From: Balneolales bacterium | GTDB lineage: Bacteria; Bacteroidota; Rhodothermia; Balneolales; Natronogracilivirgulaceae | Direction of reading: 5' to 3' | Assembly: GCA_007120385.1 (NCBI GenBank) | Contig: SKNT01000149.1 | Span: forward strand, 1 to 47,777 | Length of the DNA stretch: 47,777 nucleotides | Shown: piece by piece, positions 25,267 to 34,059 of the stretch | How the letters are laid out: every line of letters starts with the position of its first letter | Position numbering within the stretch: position 1 is the first letter of the stretch | The notes under the pieces: model-generated | Told to the model about the DNA's origin: nothing | The model's input: only the letters and a program-made list of their open reading frames with translations | The model's database searches: none | Position numbers and translations under genes: made by a program

Positions 25267-26682
25267 ATGCGCTCTTTTTTCACTTTCGTTTTTCTACTTT
25301 TACTCACCTTCAGTGCGATGGGACAGCAGCGGCAGGTTGCCGATCAGATCGTTGCCGTGGTGAACGACCATATCATCCTGCAGTCCGATGTTGACCAGAG
25401 GGTGTTCGAATTCATGCAGCAGATGGACGGAAACCGGTTCGACGAACGGATGTGGTTTTATGTGCTCGAATCCATGATCGACAACTATGTCATGATCGAG
25501 AAAGCGAAAATTGATTCCGTTATTGTAAGTGATTCGGAAGTGGACCGCATCCTCAGCCAGCGTATCGATGAACTGGTTCGGCAGCTGGGCAGTGAACGTG
25601 AGCTGGAGCGGGCATTCGGACAGACGATCGTGGAGATCAAGGCCGAATATGGCGAGCAGTTCCGCCAGGATCTGCTTGTCAACCGTGTTCGTCAAAAGAA
25701 AATCAGCCGAATCAACATCACGCGTCCCGAAGTAATTGATTTTTTCAACTCCATTCCGCAAGATTCCCTGCCCATCATCCCTGAATCGGTCTCCCTTTCC
25801 CAAATCACCGTAATTCCTCCGCCAAAAGCGCAAGCCCGTGAAAATGCCCGAAATCTTGCAGTCCAGCTGCGTGATTCCATTTTGCATCACGACGTGCCGC
25901 TGGAAGATCTGGCACAGCGTCACAGTGACGGACCGACAGCGTCCCAGGGCGGCGGATTGCCCATGGTCAATGCCACCGATCTGCTTCCGGAATATGCCGC
26001 GGCCGCCGCTGCTCTGGATCCGGGTGAAATATCCGAGATTGTCAGTACACAACAGGGGTTCCATATCATCCGGCTGAACGAAAGGCAGGGACAAAGAATA
26101 TCCACCCATCATATACTCATTTCCGTGCCTGAGGATGAACTGGATGAAGATTATGCCACAGAAAAACTTACCGCCATAAGGGACAGCATCGTCCATCAAG
26201 GGAAAAGTTTCGCCGACATGGCCCGAAGGCATTCCGAAGACCGCAACACCGGTCCTGCCGGCGGCAGGCTGGTCGACCCGCAAACCGGACAGCGTTTCAT
26301 ACCCGTAAGCGATCTGGACCCGGCGCTCTACCGCACAGTATTGCTGCTTGAAGAACCCGGCGACATTTCTCCCCCCCGATCCTACCAGTATGGAGAAGAT
26401 AACAAGCGGGCATTCCGCATTGTCAAACTGAATGACCGCGTTGAAGAGCACAGGGCCAACCTGGAACAGGATTACCAGCTTATTCGCAATTTCGCACTTC
26501 AGCAGAAAAGTCAGAGAATTCTTTCGGAGTGGATCATGGACCTGCGTGATGAAATGTTTGTCGAGTATCGGATACCTGTCCCCGATTACGATCCCATGGA
26601 TATGCCGGACCCTCTGGCACCTGAAATCCCGGTGGATGCGGACATGCCCGGTGATCAGGAGGTCCCTCCCGGAACCAACTGA
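25267..26682 (+). CDS. surA: Periplasmic chaperone/peptidyl-prolyl isomerase SurA
   Basis: SurA-type proteins guide outer-membrane proteins through the periplasm towards the BAM complex. A cleavable signal peptide (MRSFFTFVFLLLLTFSAMG) is followed by the SurA N-domain (VADQIVAVVNDHIILQSDVDQR), then two parvulin domains: SLSQITVIPPP to GGGLPMVNATDLLPEYAAAA and GFHIIRLNERQG, and THHILISVPED to GPAGGRLVDPQTGQRF and FRIVKLNDRVEEHRANL. The C-terminus is a proline-rich acidic tail (VPDYDPMDMPDPLAPEIP). The length of 471 is close to the family's. It is the third gene of the folding cassette, 41 bases after the second. A bamD gene is also present in this window. Confidence 0.9.
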   Translation: MRSFFTFVFLLLLTFSAMGQQRQVADQIVAVVNDHIILQSDVDQRVFEFMQQMDGNRFDERMWFYVLESMIDNYVMIEKAKIDSVIVSDSEVDRILSQRIDELVRQLGSERELERAFGQTIVEIKAEYGEQFRQDLLVNRVRQKKISRINITRPEVIDFFNSIPQDSLPIIPESVSLSQITVIPPPKAQARENARNLAVQLRDSILHHDVPLEDLAQRHSDGPTASQGGGLPMVNATDLLPEYAAAAAALDPGEISEIVSTQQGFHIIRLNERQGQRISTHHILISVPEDELDEDYATEKLTAIRDSIVHQGKSFADMARRHSEDRNTGPAGGRLVDPQTGQRFIPVSDLDPALYRTVLLLEEPGDISPPRSYQYGEDNKRAFRIVKLNDRVEEHRANLEQDYQLIRNFALQQKSQRILSEWIMDLRDEMFVEYRIPVPDYDPMDMPDPLAPEIPVDADMPGDQEVPPGTN

Positions 26683-26775
26683 CGCTGATACACTTCCAAT
26701 GCCGGTGAACCTCAAGCGGAACAGATATTCCCGAGGTTCTGCACTAACTACCATAACCGCTGACATTTAGAACTC

Positions 26776-27774
26776 ATGTCTGAAACACAAACATTCAGCA
26801 AAACGCAAACAGCTGAAGCCTTCACAAGGGATTTTTCGGTATTACGCAAAGAAATCGCAAAGATCGTAGTTGGACAGGATGACATTGTAGAACAGCTGCT
26901 GATAAGTCTGTTTTCACGCGGTCACTGCATTCTGGTGGGCGTTCCCGGCCTCGCAAAAACCCTGCTGATCCGCACGCTTTCCAAGAGCCTGAACCTCTCG
27001 TTCAACCGGATCCAGTTCACCCCCGACCTCATGCCGGGTGATATCACGGGTACCGAAATCATTGAAGAGGATGCCGCTACCGGCAAGAAGGTTTTCCGCT
27101 TCATACCCGGACCCCTCTTTGCCAACATCATCCTTGCCGACGAAATCAACCGGACCCCGCCAAAGACACAGGCTGCCTTGCTGGAATCCATGCAGGAATA
27201 CCATGTCACCGCTGGTGGAATACGACATGATCTGGAAAAACCGTTTTTCGTCCTGGCTACTCAGAACCCCATTGAACAGGAAGGAACCTATCCCCTTCCG
27301 GAAGCACAACTTGACCGCTTCATGTTCAACCTCTGGCTCGACTACCCTTCTTTCCAGGAGGAGTTGGATATCGTAAGCCAGACAACGGCTCCCGGACAGG
27401 TGGAAGTGCAGCCCATACTCAGCGGCGAGCAGATCCTGGCCTATCAGGAGCTCGTGCGGGAGGTGCCGGTACCCGACAGCGTACTCGAGTTTGCTGTCCG
27501 CCTGGTCTCCATGACGCGTCCCAATACCAGTCATGCTCCCGATTTCGTCAATAAGTACATGAGCTGGGGTGCCGGTCCGCGCGCTTCCCAGTTTCTGGTA
27601 ATCGGCGGGAAAGCCAGGGCCCTCTCACGTGGACGCTATAATGTGACCGAAGAGGATATCCGCAGCCTGGCCATCCCGGTACTGCGCCACCGTATCGTAA
27701 ACAACTATGCCGCCGAGGCAGAAGGCCTGAACACCGTCTCTCTGATCCGTCAGCTGCTTGACACCTCAGGTTGA
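26776..27774 (+). CDS. MoxR family AAA+ ATPase
   Basis: MoxR ATPases act as chaperones that help activate or assemble partner complexes, often with VWA-domain proteins encoded next to them. The Walker A variant GVPGLAKT (residues 55-62), Walker B NIILADEINR, the sensor region VLATQNPIEQEGTYPLPEAQLDRF and the C-terminal lid (PRASQFLVIGGKARALSRGRYNVTEEDI) are typical. The 332 residues match the family. A membrane protein with a VWA-like domain follows after 159 bases, consistent with a MoxR-VWA pair. It also follows the SurA-type cassette, which may be only chromosomal proximity. Confidence 0.92.
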   Translation: MSETQTFSKTQTAEAFTRDFSVLRKEIAKIVVGQDDIVEQLLISLFSRGHCILVGVPGLAKTLLIRTLSKSLNLSFNRIQFTPDLMPGDITGTEIIEEDAATGKKVFRFIPGPLFANIILADEINRTPPKTQAALLESMQEYHVTAGGIRHDLEKPFFVLATQNPIEQEGTYPLPEAQLDRFMFNLWLDYPSFQEELDIVSQTTAPGQVEVQPILSGEQILAYQELVREVPVPDSVLEFAVRLVSMTRPNTSHAPDFVNKYMSWGAGPRASQFLVIGGKARALSRGRYNVTEEDIRSLAIPVLRHRIVNNYAAEAEGLNTVSLIRQLLDTSG

Positions 27775-27893
27775 TGTCAGAGGTATCGCCATCCCCGGCC
27801 GGTGGCCTGCGCCACAGATACCGGCACTAGCCGTTACTGTATCTGGACGCATCAGCAACGCACTCACAGTATGCATCACCTTATTTGAAACAG

Positions 27894-27920
27894 GAATCCG
27901 GGATGTGATATCCCGGATTC
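27894..27920 (+). promoter_or_regulatory. Perfect hairpin just before the VWA protein gene
   Basis: GAATCCGGGAT (27894-27904) pairs perfectly with ATCCCGGATTC (27910-27920) around GTGAT. It ends 13 bases before the ATG at 27934 and is followed by AACCCCGGTTTTC. There is no real U-tract, so a leaky terminator or a structure masking the ribosome binding region are both possible. Confidence 0.5.
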
Positions 27921-27933
27921 AACCCCGGTTTTC

Positions 27934-30069
27934 ATGAATATCCAATTTGACGGTTTTCAACACGCGATTCCGGTTATCTGGGTAATTGTCCTGATCGCCG
28001 GCGTCCTGGCACTGTCCTACTGGACCTACCGGCATGCCGATGCAATTTCCCCGCTGTTGCGTTGGATTTTGATGGGAATTCGTTCAGCCGCATTTCTGCT
28101 CCTGCTGCTCCTGCTGCTTAATCCCGTCATTTCCATCAATGAAGAGCTGCATTCCCCGGTGCATCTGGCCCTGATCCTGGACAACAGCCAAAGCACAACT
28201 GTTGAAAAAGGAACCTATACCGAGGAGCGCTACCGGGAAGTCATGGATCTCCTGACTCCGGAACCTGCCGGTGACCTGGAACATGTCGTAATTGAAACTT
28301 TCGGTTTCGACGCCGGGCTATTTCCTGTCAGTTCACCGGATGAGCTTCCACTGGATGGAAGCCGTACCAACATTGACCGGGCTCTCTCCGACCTACTGGA
28401 TGTCCTGGAACGGCATGAAGCCGCCATTCTGGTAACTGATGGCATCGTAACTTCGGGGCGGGATCCATCCACCACGGCTTCGCGGATGCCCGTTCCGGTG
28501 TACACCATAGGAATCGGAGACACTTCCCGGCAACATGATGTTGTTGTGCAGAGAGTTACGCACAATCCAACCGCTTCTCTGAACACACAGCTGACCGTAG
28601 AGGCATCCATTCTCAACGACGGTTTCCCGGACCGTGACATCCCGGTGCAGCTGGTTCATGAGGGTGAAGTGGTGCGGGAGCAGGTCATACGTTCGTCGGA
28701 AATGCGATCGGTTCAGCAGGTGCGGTTTGAAATTCTTCTGGAAGAGGAAGGGCTGCAGCAATTCCAGATCCATGTCCCGGAAGTGCCCGGAGAATGGACC
28801 ACACAGAATAATACACGCTGGTTTTCGGTGGATGTGCGAGACGACCGCTTGCGTATCCTCCATCTGGCCTATGAAGTGCATCCGGATGTCAGGAACATCC
28901 GCAGGTTTCTCAGGGAGGATAAGCAAATCACCCTTGAAAACCGGACCTGGATCACCAGCGACAGCTACGTGGAGGGAGAACTGCCCGACCGGCCCGATAC
29001 GCTGGATTTGGTGATTCTCCATGGCTTCCCGCACATTGACATGGAAAGCGACCATGCACGGCAGGTTGCAGACCGCTTTTCCGATAATGCCCTCGTCATT
29101 ATCGGTTCTGCCGGACAGGATCTCACACACCTCTCTTCCCTGTTATCCGGTCAGCTCCCTGTGCGTTTTCAGTCCGGCTTCCGCTGGCAGGACGTACAGT
29201 TTCACCTTCCGGCAGACCGCAGCAGCCATGCCATACTGGATTTTGAGATTCCTGAGGATTTACGGATTACTCCGGTCCGGGGCGGTATCCGTGACGCCGG
29301 GGCGGTTGCCGGTTCCTCAGTACTGATGGTGTCAACATACCGCGGCAACGAGACATCGGTCCCTTTGCTTGCTGTCCGGACCATCGGAAACCGGAATGTC
29401 TCTCACCTGAATGCATACAACATGTACCGGTGGTCACTCAGCACACGCGAAGACACCCGCCTTTTTTGGGATAATCTGCTGAACAATATTGTAAAATGGA
29501 CTGCGGCACAGCCGGATGAGCAGCTATTGGAGCTGTTTCCATCCGAGTCTGTATTCCAGATAGGTGAACCGGTGGTTTTCAACGGTTTTCTGCGCAACGA
29601 ATCGGGGGATCCGGAGGAGAATGCGGTCATTGAAATAACTTTGAAAAACGATGACATTGACGAGCGGCGGTATGTCATGAGCAACGAGGGCGGCGGAAGG
29701 TATCAGCTTGAAATAGGCAATCTGCCGGAAGGTTCCTACCAGTTTGCTGGTACGGCTTCCCGGGGAGAAAGAGAGATCGACAGCCGAAGCGGCACATTCT
29801 CGGTCGGTGGAGTGAACCGCGAATTTTTGAATACCGTACGGGATGATGATCTTCTGCGTTTTATCGCACAAACATCGGGAGGACGTTTTCTGCCCCATGA
29901 GAATGCCGGACAAATATTTGATCTGCTGAGGGAGGATATCGGACTGGAACAGCGGTTTGAAACTACTTCAGAGTCACTGGCACTTCACCGCAATCCGTTC
30001 TGGTTCCTTCTGGTGATCGGCTTGCTGACCATGGAATGGGGGCTGCGGAAATACCTGTCGCTGCATTGA
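27934..30069 (+). CDS. Membrane-anchored protein with VWA-like domain
   Basis: The 711-residue protein begins with two membrane helices (about 11-30, VIWVIVLIAGVLALSYW, and 42-63, ILMGIRSAAFLLLLLLLLNP). A VWA-like fold follows in the periplasm with the MIDAS pattern DNSQS (residues 83-87), Thr145 and Asp169 (LVTDG). After that comes a Rossmann-like part (RILHLAYEVHPDVRNIRRFL to VILHGFPH), a beta-rich segment (VFQIGEPVVFNGFLRNESGD) and a C-terminal membrane helix (NPFWFLLVIGLLTMEWGL). This layout is known for Bacteroidota membrane proteins that accompany MoxR ATPases. Its molecular role is not known. A strong hairpin precedes its start. Confidence 0.75.
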   Translation: MNIQFDGFQHAIPVIWVIVLIAGVLALSYWTYRHADAISPLLRWILMGIRSAAFLLLLLLLLNPVISINEELHSPVHLALILDNSQSTTVEKGTYTEERYREVMDLLTPEPAGDLEHVVIETFGFDAGLFPVSSPDELPLDGSRTNIDRALSDLLDVLERHEAAILVTDGIVTSGRDPSTTASRMPVPVYTIGIGDTSRQHDVVVQRVTHNPTASLNTQLTVEASILNDGFPDRDIPVQLVHEGEVVREQVIRSSEMRSVQQVRFEILLEEEGLQQFQIHVPEVPGEWTTQNNTRWFSVDVRDDRLRILHLAYEVHPDVRNIRRFLREDKQITLENRTWITSDSYVEGELPDRPDTLDLVILHGFPHIDMESDHARQVADRFSDNALVIIGSAGQDLTHLSSLLSGQLPVRFQSGFRWQDVQFHLPADRSSHAILDFEIPEDLRITPVRGGIRDAGAVAGSSVLMVSTYRGNETSVPLLAVRTIGNRNVSHLNAYNMYRWSLSTREDTRLFWDNLLNNIVKWTAAQPDEQLLELFPSESVFQIGEPVVFNGFLRNESGDPEENAVIEITLKNDDIDERRYVMSNEGGGRYQLEIGNLPEGSYQFAGTASRGEREIDSRSGTFSVGGVNREFLNTVRDDDLLRFIAQTSGGRFLPHENAGQIFDLLREDIGLEQRFETTSESLALHRNPFWFLLVIGLLTMEWGLRKYLSLH

Positions 30070-30164
30070 TTACAACAGAATTCACCTGCTTTATGGATTC
30101 CTTGCTGCGTGCATTTAGCCATGGTGGTCCCGTCCTGCATGCAGACTCGTTGGTTTGTCGTTTG

Positions 30165-30219
30165 CCGAAACAAAAACAGCCGAACCCGGACTGATTGAAT
30201 CAAGTCCGGATCCGGCTGT
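30165..30219 (-). terminator. Intrinsic terminator for the - strand coiled-coil gene
   Basis: ACAGCCG (30176-30182) pairs with CGGCTGT (30213-30219) and CCGGACT (30186-30192) pairs with AGTCCGG (30203-30209), giving a two-part stem with a small internal loop and a 10-base loop. On the - strand the stem is followed by TTTTGTTTC. It ends the transcript of the gene at 30262-31518. Confidence 0.75.
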
Positions 30220-30261
30220 GAATTACCTGCAGAATGCGGTCAGTTCAGTCCGCACCGGCAA

Positions 30262-31518
30262 TTATTTCCTGCTTACATCCCTGCCGCGAGCCGTGAGCCA
30301 GAGGGCGAGCAGCACGAGAATCAGAACGATGGCAAGACCCAGAAGAATCAGCATGGTATAGGAAGTCGGCTGCGCCTGAAGCTTCCACTCGGTGAGCTTC
30401 TCATCGATGGTATTGAAGTTCTCATAGGTCATGAGATTGGCTTCGATGAGGTACTCCTGCCAGCGGGGCTTGACTGTGCCGAACCAGAAATCAGCAAATC
30501 TCTGATAATTTTCAACTTCTTCATCGCTGCCATTATCTTCTGCACGTGCAATGGCTTCGTCAAGATACGTATTGAGCGAGGTGTAAAACTCAAGAGAGTT
30601 GCTGAACGGCGCCAGTTCGATGTTATTCTGGGCGAATGCATCGGAAAGGGTGGTCCAGGCTGCGTCGTCGATCAGCATCTGCCATTCATCGACTTTCTCA
30701 ACGATGGAACCTATACGCTCACTGCGGCGGGTTTCCGCTACATAAACCTGAGCGAGATCATAGCCCATGTTTTCCCACATGCGGTTGAATTCAACCTGCA
30801 CGCCGTAAAGCTTAAGGAAATCTTCCGTGCTGAGCTCGGTATGGGTGTTGAGGAAAGAGATGTTGTTATCGACAACCGACTCGATGTATCCCATCACGTT
30901 CTGGGCATCAATCTCAAGGGCAAGCCCGCGGCGTTCGGCCGGTGAAAGGGATTGCAGATCGACTTTTTCGTATGCAACGAAAATGGAGTCAACCATCTTG
31001 ATGATGAAAGCATCCCGCTTGTCGAGTTCCTGGCGAAGACGACGAGCCTGTGCGGCATTGGCGTCGCGGGAGCGGCGCATGGCTGCAAGCTGGTTGTTCA
31101 GTGAGTCAGCGCGTTGCTGATAGCGGGTGGCATCGGTTGTAAGTTCCGAGATACGCTCTTCTAGAACCACGATGGTGTCACCCTTCTCACCAATCCGGGC
31201 AATACGATCACCCGTGACATGGGTAAGCTCGCGCAGATTCGTCATGCGGCCATCTAATGTTTCAGGGTAGAGAACCCGATTGAGCAGCGTTGCGCTATCG
31301 CGATATCTGCTCTCCATCTCATTGAGCTTCTCATTGACCTCATTCACCTCATCAGAGGTCTGAATGGTTTTCAGCGCCTCCAGTACTTCGGCATGGTCAC
31401 GATCAAAATTTTGTTTGATCTGAAAGTCAGACTGAAATTGAGCCTGAACCTGACCGGTGAATCCCACAGCAAGCACGAGGAGGGTTGCCAGTACAGTTTT
31501 AATAGTTAGCTTTTCCAT
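30262..31518 (-). CDS. Exported coiled-coil protein with C-terminal membrane anchor (unrecognised)
   Basis: I do not recognise this 418-residue protein. A signal peptide (MEKLTIKTVLATLLVLAVGF, cleavage near VQA) is followed by an acidic helical region, a long coiled coil at about residues 30-170 with repeated Leu, Arg and Gln (IVVLEERISELTTDATRYQQ, MRRSRDANAAQARRLRQEL), and a mostly helical domain with several Trp and Tyr. Near the C-terminus is one hydrophobic helix (MLILLGLAIVLILVLLALWL) and a basic tail (TARGRDVSRK). The product is probably held in the inner membrane by its C-terminus, with most of it in the periplasm. A lipoprotein gene lies 32 bases upstream in the same direction, so the two likely form a pair. 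A terminator follows. Confidence 0.7.
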   Translation of the reverse strand: MEKLTIKTVLATLLVLAVGFTGQVQAQFQSDFQIKQNFDRDHAEVLEALKTIQTSDEVNEVNEKLNEMESRYRDSATLLNRVLYPETLDGRMTNLRELTHVTGDRIARIGEKGDTIVVLEERISELTTDATRYQQRADSLNNQLAAMRRSRDANAAQARRLRQELDKRDAFIIKMVDSIFVAYEKVDLQSLSPAERRGLALEIDAQNVMGYIESVVDNNISFLNTHTELSTEDFLKLYGVQVEFNRMWENMGYDLAQVYVAETRRSERIGSIVEKVDEWQMLIDDAAWTTLSDAFAQNNIELAPFSNSLEFYTSLNTYLDEAIARAEDNGSDEEVENYQRFADFWFGTVKPRWQEYLIEANLMTYENFNTIDEKLTEWKLQAQPTSYTMLILLGLAIVLILVLLALWLTARGRDVSRK

Positions 31519-31550
31519 TGTTCTTTATACTTGTAGCTTAAAATTTCGGT

Positions 31551-32015
31551 TTAGTTTGCAAGGCCGTCTTTGGTCAGACGATACTCAACATCTCCATCAA
31601 CAAGCTGGATGTAAGGAGAACGCTGATTGAAAGCCGGGTTGGCCAGACCTGCTCCCGAAACACGGATTATCTCTGTAAGATCCAGGGCACGTTCCTTGAC
31701 TTTAAAAACATAAACGTTTCTGTAACCCGGAGCCGTCACAAAGTAGTACCCGTCTATGCTACGTATAAAGCGCACTTCCTCAGGAAGAGATGAGCCTTCA
31801 CCACGCTCCTTGACGTTAAGATCTGTGACATTGAAACTGATTCCCAGTCGGACATCCTGCACATTACCGTTTTGATCGGGCGTTGCCACGGATTCAATCG
31901 GCTGAGCGTAGTCGACATCGGTTAGGGTTAGTGAGGGGCCACAGGCAACCGCAAAAACAAGCAACATTGCCGCTGATATGTTCCCCAGTAATCTGAGATG
32001 TTTCATTGAGATCAT
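31551..32015 (-). CDS. Small lipoprotein (unrecognised)
   Basis: The 154-residue product has a lipoprotein signal with lipobox FAVAC (Cys25 if the ATG at 32015 is used, Cys22 from the ATG at 32006; both are possible). The mature part looks beta-rich: VQDVRLGISFNVTDLNVKER, FIRSIDGYYFVTAPGYRNVYVF and VEYRLTKDG. It matches no family I can name. It is the first gene of a likely two-gene unit with the coiled-coil protein downstream, which suggests a joint envelope function. An AT-rich region of 224 bases lies before it. Confidence 0.65.
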   Translation of the reverse strand: MISMKHLRLLGNISAAMLLVFAVACGPSLTLTDVDYAQPIESVATPDQNGNVQDVRLGISFNVTDLNVKERGEGSSLPEEVRFIRSIDGYYFVTAPGYRNVYVFKVKERALDLTEIIRVSGAGLANPAFNQRSPYIQLVDGDVEYRLTKDGLAN

Positions 32016-32091
32016 TTTTTTAAGCGTTAAATTTTAATTGATCGTGTTTCGTTATGCTGAAGTTGTTTTTGAAAACCGTTGTACAATCCTG

Positions 32092-32127
32092 CAAAAATAT
32101 TTGTTAGAATGAACACTATCGGTCAAA
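32092..32127 (-). promoter_or_regulatory. Candidate promoter of the lipoprotein/coiled-coil pair
   Basis: Read on the - strand, TATTTTTG (32099-32092) fits TAnnTTTG exactly and TTTG (32127-32124) lies 24 bases upstream. The spacing is slightly long. The start codon at 32015 is about 75 bases downstream, in an AT-rich region. Confidence 0.35.
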
Positions 32128-32239
32128 ATATCAAAAAAAACAACGCAATAAAATAACCAATTCAAAAGATTCTCTATTGTTTGGTTTAATCATCAACTGA
32201 CTTGTCATAACTTTCAATAGGTTAAATAACCTGTTTGTA

Positions 32240-32788
32240 TCATATTTTCAGCAAGGAATATACAGGAACTCCCGGCTCCAGCTTCTCTTTTCCATTCAGA
32301 AAAACAAGCTCCAGGATAAAGGAATAGCCGATTACAACACCTCCCATGGAGCGGATCAGCTCCGAAGCAGCGCGCGCCGACCCGCCTGTAGCCATCAGGT
32401 CATCATGAATGATTACGCGATCTCCTTCCCTGATGGCATCGGAATGCATTTCCAGACGGTCATATCCATACTCCAGTTCATATTCTACCGATATCTTGTC
32501 AGCCGGAAGTTTATTGGGTTTCCTTACAGGAACAAATCCGGCATTCATGTCTGTTGCCATTCTGGTACCGAAAATGAACCCGCGCGACTCAATACCGGCG
32601 ACCAGGTCCACCTGTTGACCGAAAAACGGTTCCAAAAGCAGCTTTGAAGTCAGCATCAGGGACTCGGGATCCTGCAAGATGGGTGTGATATCCTTGAACA
32701 TGATCCCTTTCTTCGGAAAATCGGGAACATCTCTGATTTTTTTACGAATCAGATCGATATCTTTCACACTTTGAGTTGTTGTTTTCAT
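32240..32788 (-). CDS. apt: Adenine phosphoribosyltransferase
   Basis: Apt makes AMP from adenine and PRPP in purine salvage. The 182-residue protein follows the family closely: IRDVPDFPKKGIMFKDITPIL near the start (quoted to 20 residues), the LVAGIESRGFIFG loop, VRKPNKLPADKISVEYELEYG, and the PRPP-binding motif VIIHDDLMATGGSARAA. The ATG at 32788 gives the normal length. A short palindrome (AGGTTA-AA-TAACCT, 32219-32232) lies just after its stop. It is transcribed away from tadA. Together with tdk and the CNT transporter it adds to the salvage genes of this region, though in a separate unit. Confidence 0.95.
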   Translation of the reverse strand: MKTTTQSVKDIDLIRKKIRDVPDFPKKGIMFKDITPILQDPESLMLTSKLLLEPFFGQQVDLVAGIESRGFIFGTRMATDMNAGFVPVRKPNKLPADKISVEYELEYGYDRLEMHSDAIREGDRVIIHDDLMATGGSARAASELIRSMGGVVIGYSFILELVFLNGKEKLEPGVPVYSLLKI

Positions 32789-32908
32789 ACCGTGTAACTC
32801 TTTAAAATAAAGTGCTCATAATATCAAAAATGAATCACTTTAAAAATACATCCGCCGGGATCTTTTTCAAAACAGTACCAGACTATTAATACAAATGACA
32901 AATCACCA

Positions 32909-33403
32909 GTGACTACCCCGCTCCAGAATTTGTTTCCAGGTGACCTTCATTTCCGGTTTATGAGGCAGGCTTTGCTGGAAGCCGAAAAAGCATCGGATGC
33001 CGGAGAAGTGCCCGTAGGTGCCGTCATTGTCCACAAAAACCGTATTATCGCACGCGGTCACAATCAGGTGGAACTCCTTTCGGATCCTACCGCGCACGCT
33101 GAAATGATCGCTCTTTCAGCAGCTTTCAGCCATCTGGGAGAAAAGTATCTGACGGAATGTACCATTTATGTTACTCTGGAACCATGCCCGATGTGCGCCG
33201 GCGCCCTGGTCTGGGCAAAGACAGGCCGGCTTGTGTTCGGTGCCCAGGATGAAAAGGCCGGAGCCTGCGGCAGTATCTTCAATATTGCACATCATCCGGT
33301 TCTGAACCATCGCATGGAAGTGCTGCAGGGTGTCATGGAGGATGAAAGTGAAATGCTGTTGCGGCGCTTTTTTGAGAAACTCAGAAAAAAGGACAACTCC
33401 TGA
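32909..33403 (+). CDS. tadA: tRNA-specific adenosine deaminase
   Basis: TadA converts adenosine 34 to inosine in tRNA-Arg(ACG), which lets one tRNA read several codons. The zinc-dependent cytidine-deaminase fold is clear: HAE (His63, Glu65 proton shuttle) and PCPMC (Cys93, Cys96) with AGALVWAKTGRLVFGAQDEKAG. The family's substrate loop and C-terminal helix (LLRRFFEKLRKKDN) are present. A GTG at 32909 is taken as start, giving 164 residues; a TTG at 32930 is also possible because the first conserved residues are DLHFRFMRQALLEA. It is convergent with nadD. Confidence 0.93.
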   Translation: MTTPLQNLFPGDLHFRFMRQALLEAEKASDAGEVPVGAVIVHKNRIIARGHNQVELLSDPTAHAEMIALSAAFSHLGEKYLTECTIYVTLEPCPMCAGALVWAKTGRLVFGAQDEKAGACGSIFNIAHHPVLNHRMEVLQGVMEDESEMLLRRFFEKLRKKDNS

Positions 33404-33459
33404 GCGGTATGGAGCCAGCCACCGGTTTCGTCCCTCCCATAACGCAAACGAATCACTCG

Positions 33460-34056
33460 TCAATCCGCCTTGTTCCACCCATACAACCCTTCGCGGCGAA
33501 TGTACTCCAGAACCGCCGGATCCAGTTCCTCCGGTCCGGGTTCGATTCCCGCAGCCAGTTTCAACCGGATATCCGTGGATGAGACCGCCAGGGGCTGGTG
33601 CTCGCAATAATGGATGGCAAACATTTCCAGCTCTGTCGGCCGGCTTAACGGAATGCCGGGTCGCTCGGCTACCAGCAGTTCGCTTTTTTGAGACATTCTC
33701 TCGAACTCAAACCATGTGGAAAGCGTTTGAAGCGTATCACCGCCTATGCAGAGGTAAAAAGACCGGTCTGGATAGCTGCCCCTCAGATAGGTCAAGGTTT
33801 GGACCGTGTAGTGAGGCGATGGCAGGCGCTGCTCGATATCAGACAGATGAACCCCTCCCGACTCTGAAAAAACCAGTTCAAGCATGTTCCAGCGGTCGGC
33901 AAACGATGCAAGTTCCATTACATGCTTATGGGGTGGGGTGGGCGTAAGAATGATCCAAAGATCGTCTATCATCTCACTGCCCAAAAAAGATGCCACCATC
34001 TTTTCATGACCACGATGGACCGGATTGAAAGAGCCGAAAAACAGTCCTGTCCCCAT
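33460..34056 (-). CDS. nadD: Nicotinate-nucleotide adenylyltransferase
   Basis: NadD adenylates nicotinate mononucleotide in NAD synthesis. The nucleotidyltransferase motifs are present: GLFFGSFNPVHRGHEKM at residues 4-20 (the GxFxPxHxGH pattern) and SSTDIR near residue 158 (ISSTxIR type). The loop TPTPPHKH is the usual substrate-binding stretch. The length of 198 is normal. It is the last gene of a - strand operon, 3 bases after bamD. No terminator is visible after it. Confidence 0.93.
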   Translation of the reverse strand: MGTGLFFGSFNPVHRGHEKMVASFLGSEMIDDLWIILTPTPPHKHVMELASFADRWNMLELVFSESGGVHLSDIEQRLPSPHYTVQTLTYLRGSYPDRSFYLCIGGDTLQTLSTWFEFERMSQKSELLVAERPGIPLSRPTELEMFAIHYCEHQPLAVSSTDIRLKLAAGIEPGPEELDPAVLEYIRREGLYGWNKAD

Positions 34057-34059
34057 TCC

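Noticed and set aside
25300-26766. 488-codon - strand open frame opposite surA
   Set aside because: It is a shadow of the SurA gene with no signal or family pattern.
32219-32232. Palindrome AGGTTA-AA-TAACCT after apt as a terminator
   Set aside because: The loop of two bases is too small and there is no U-run after it on the - strand.
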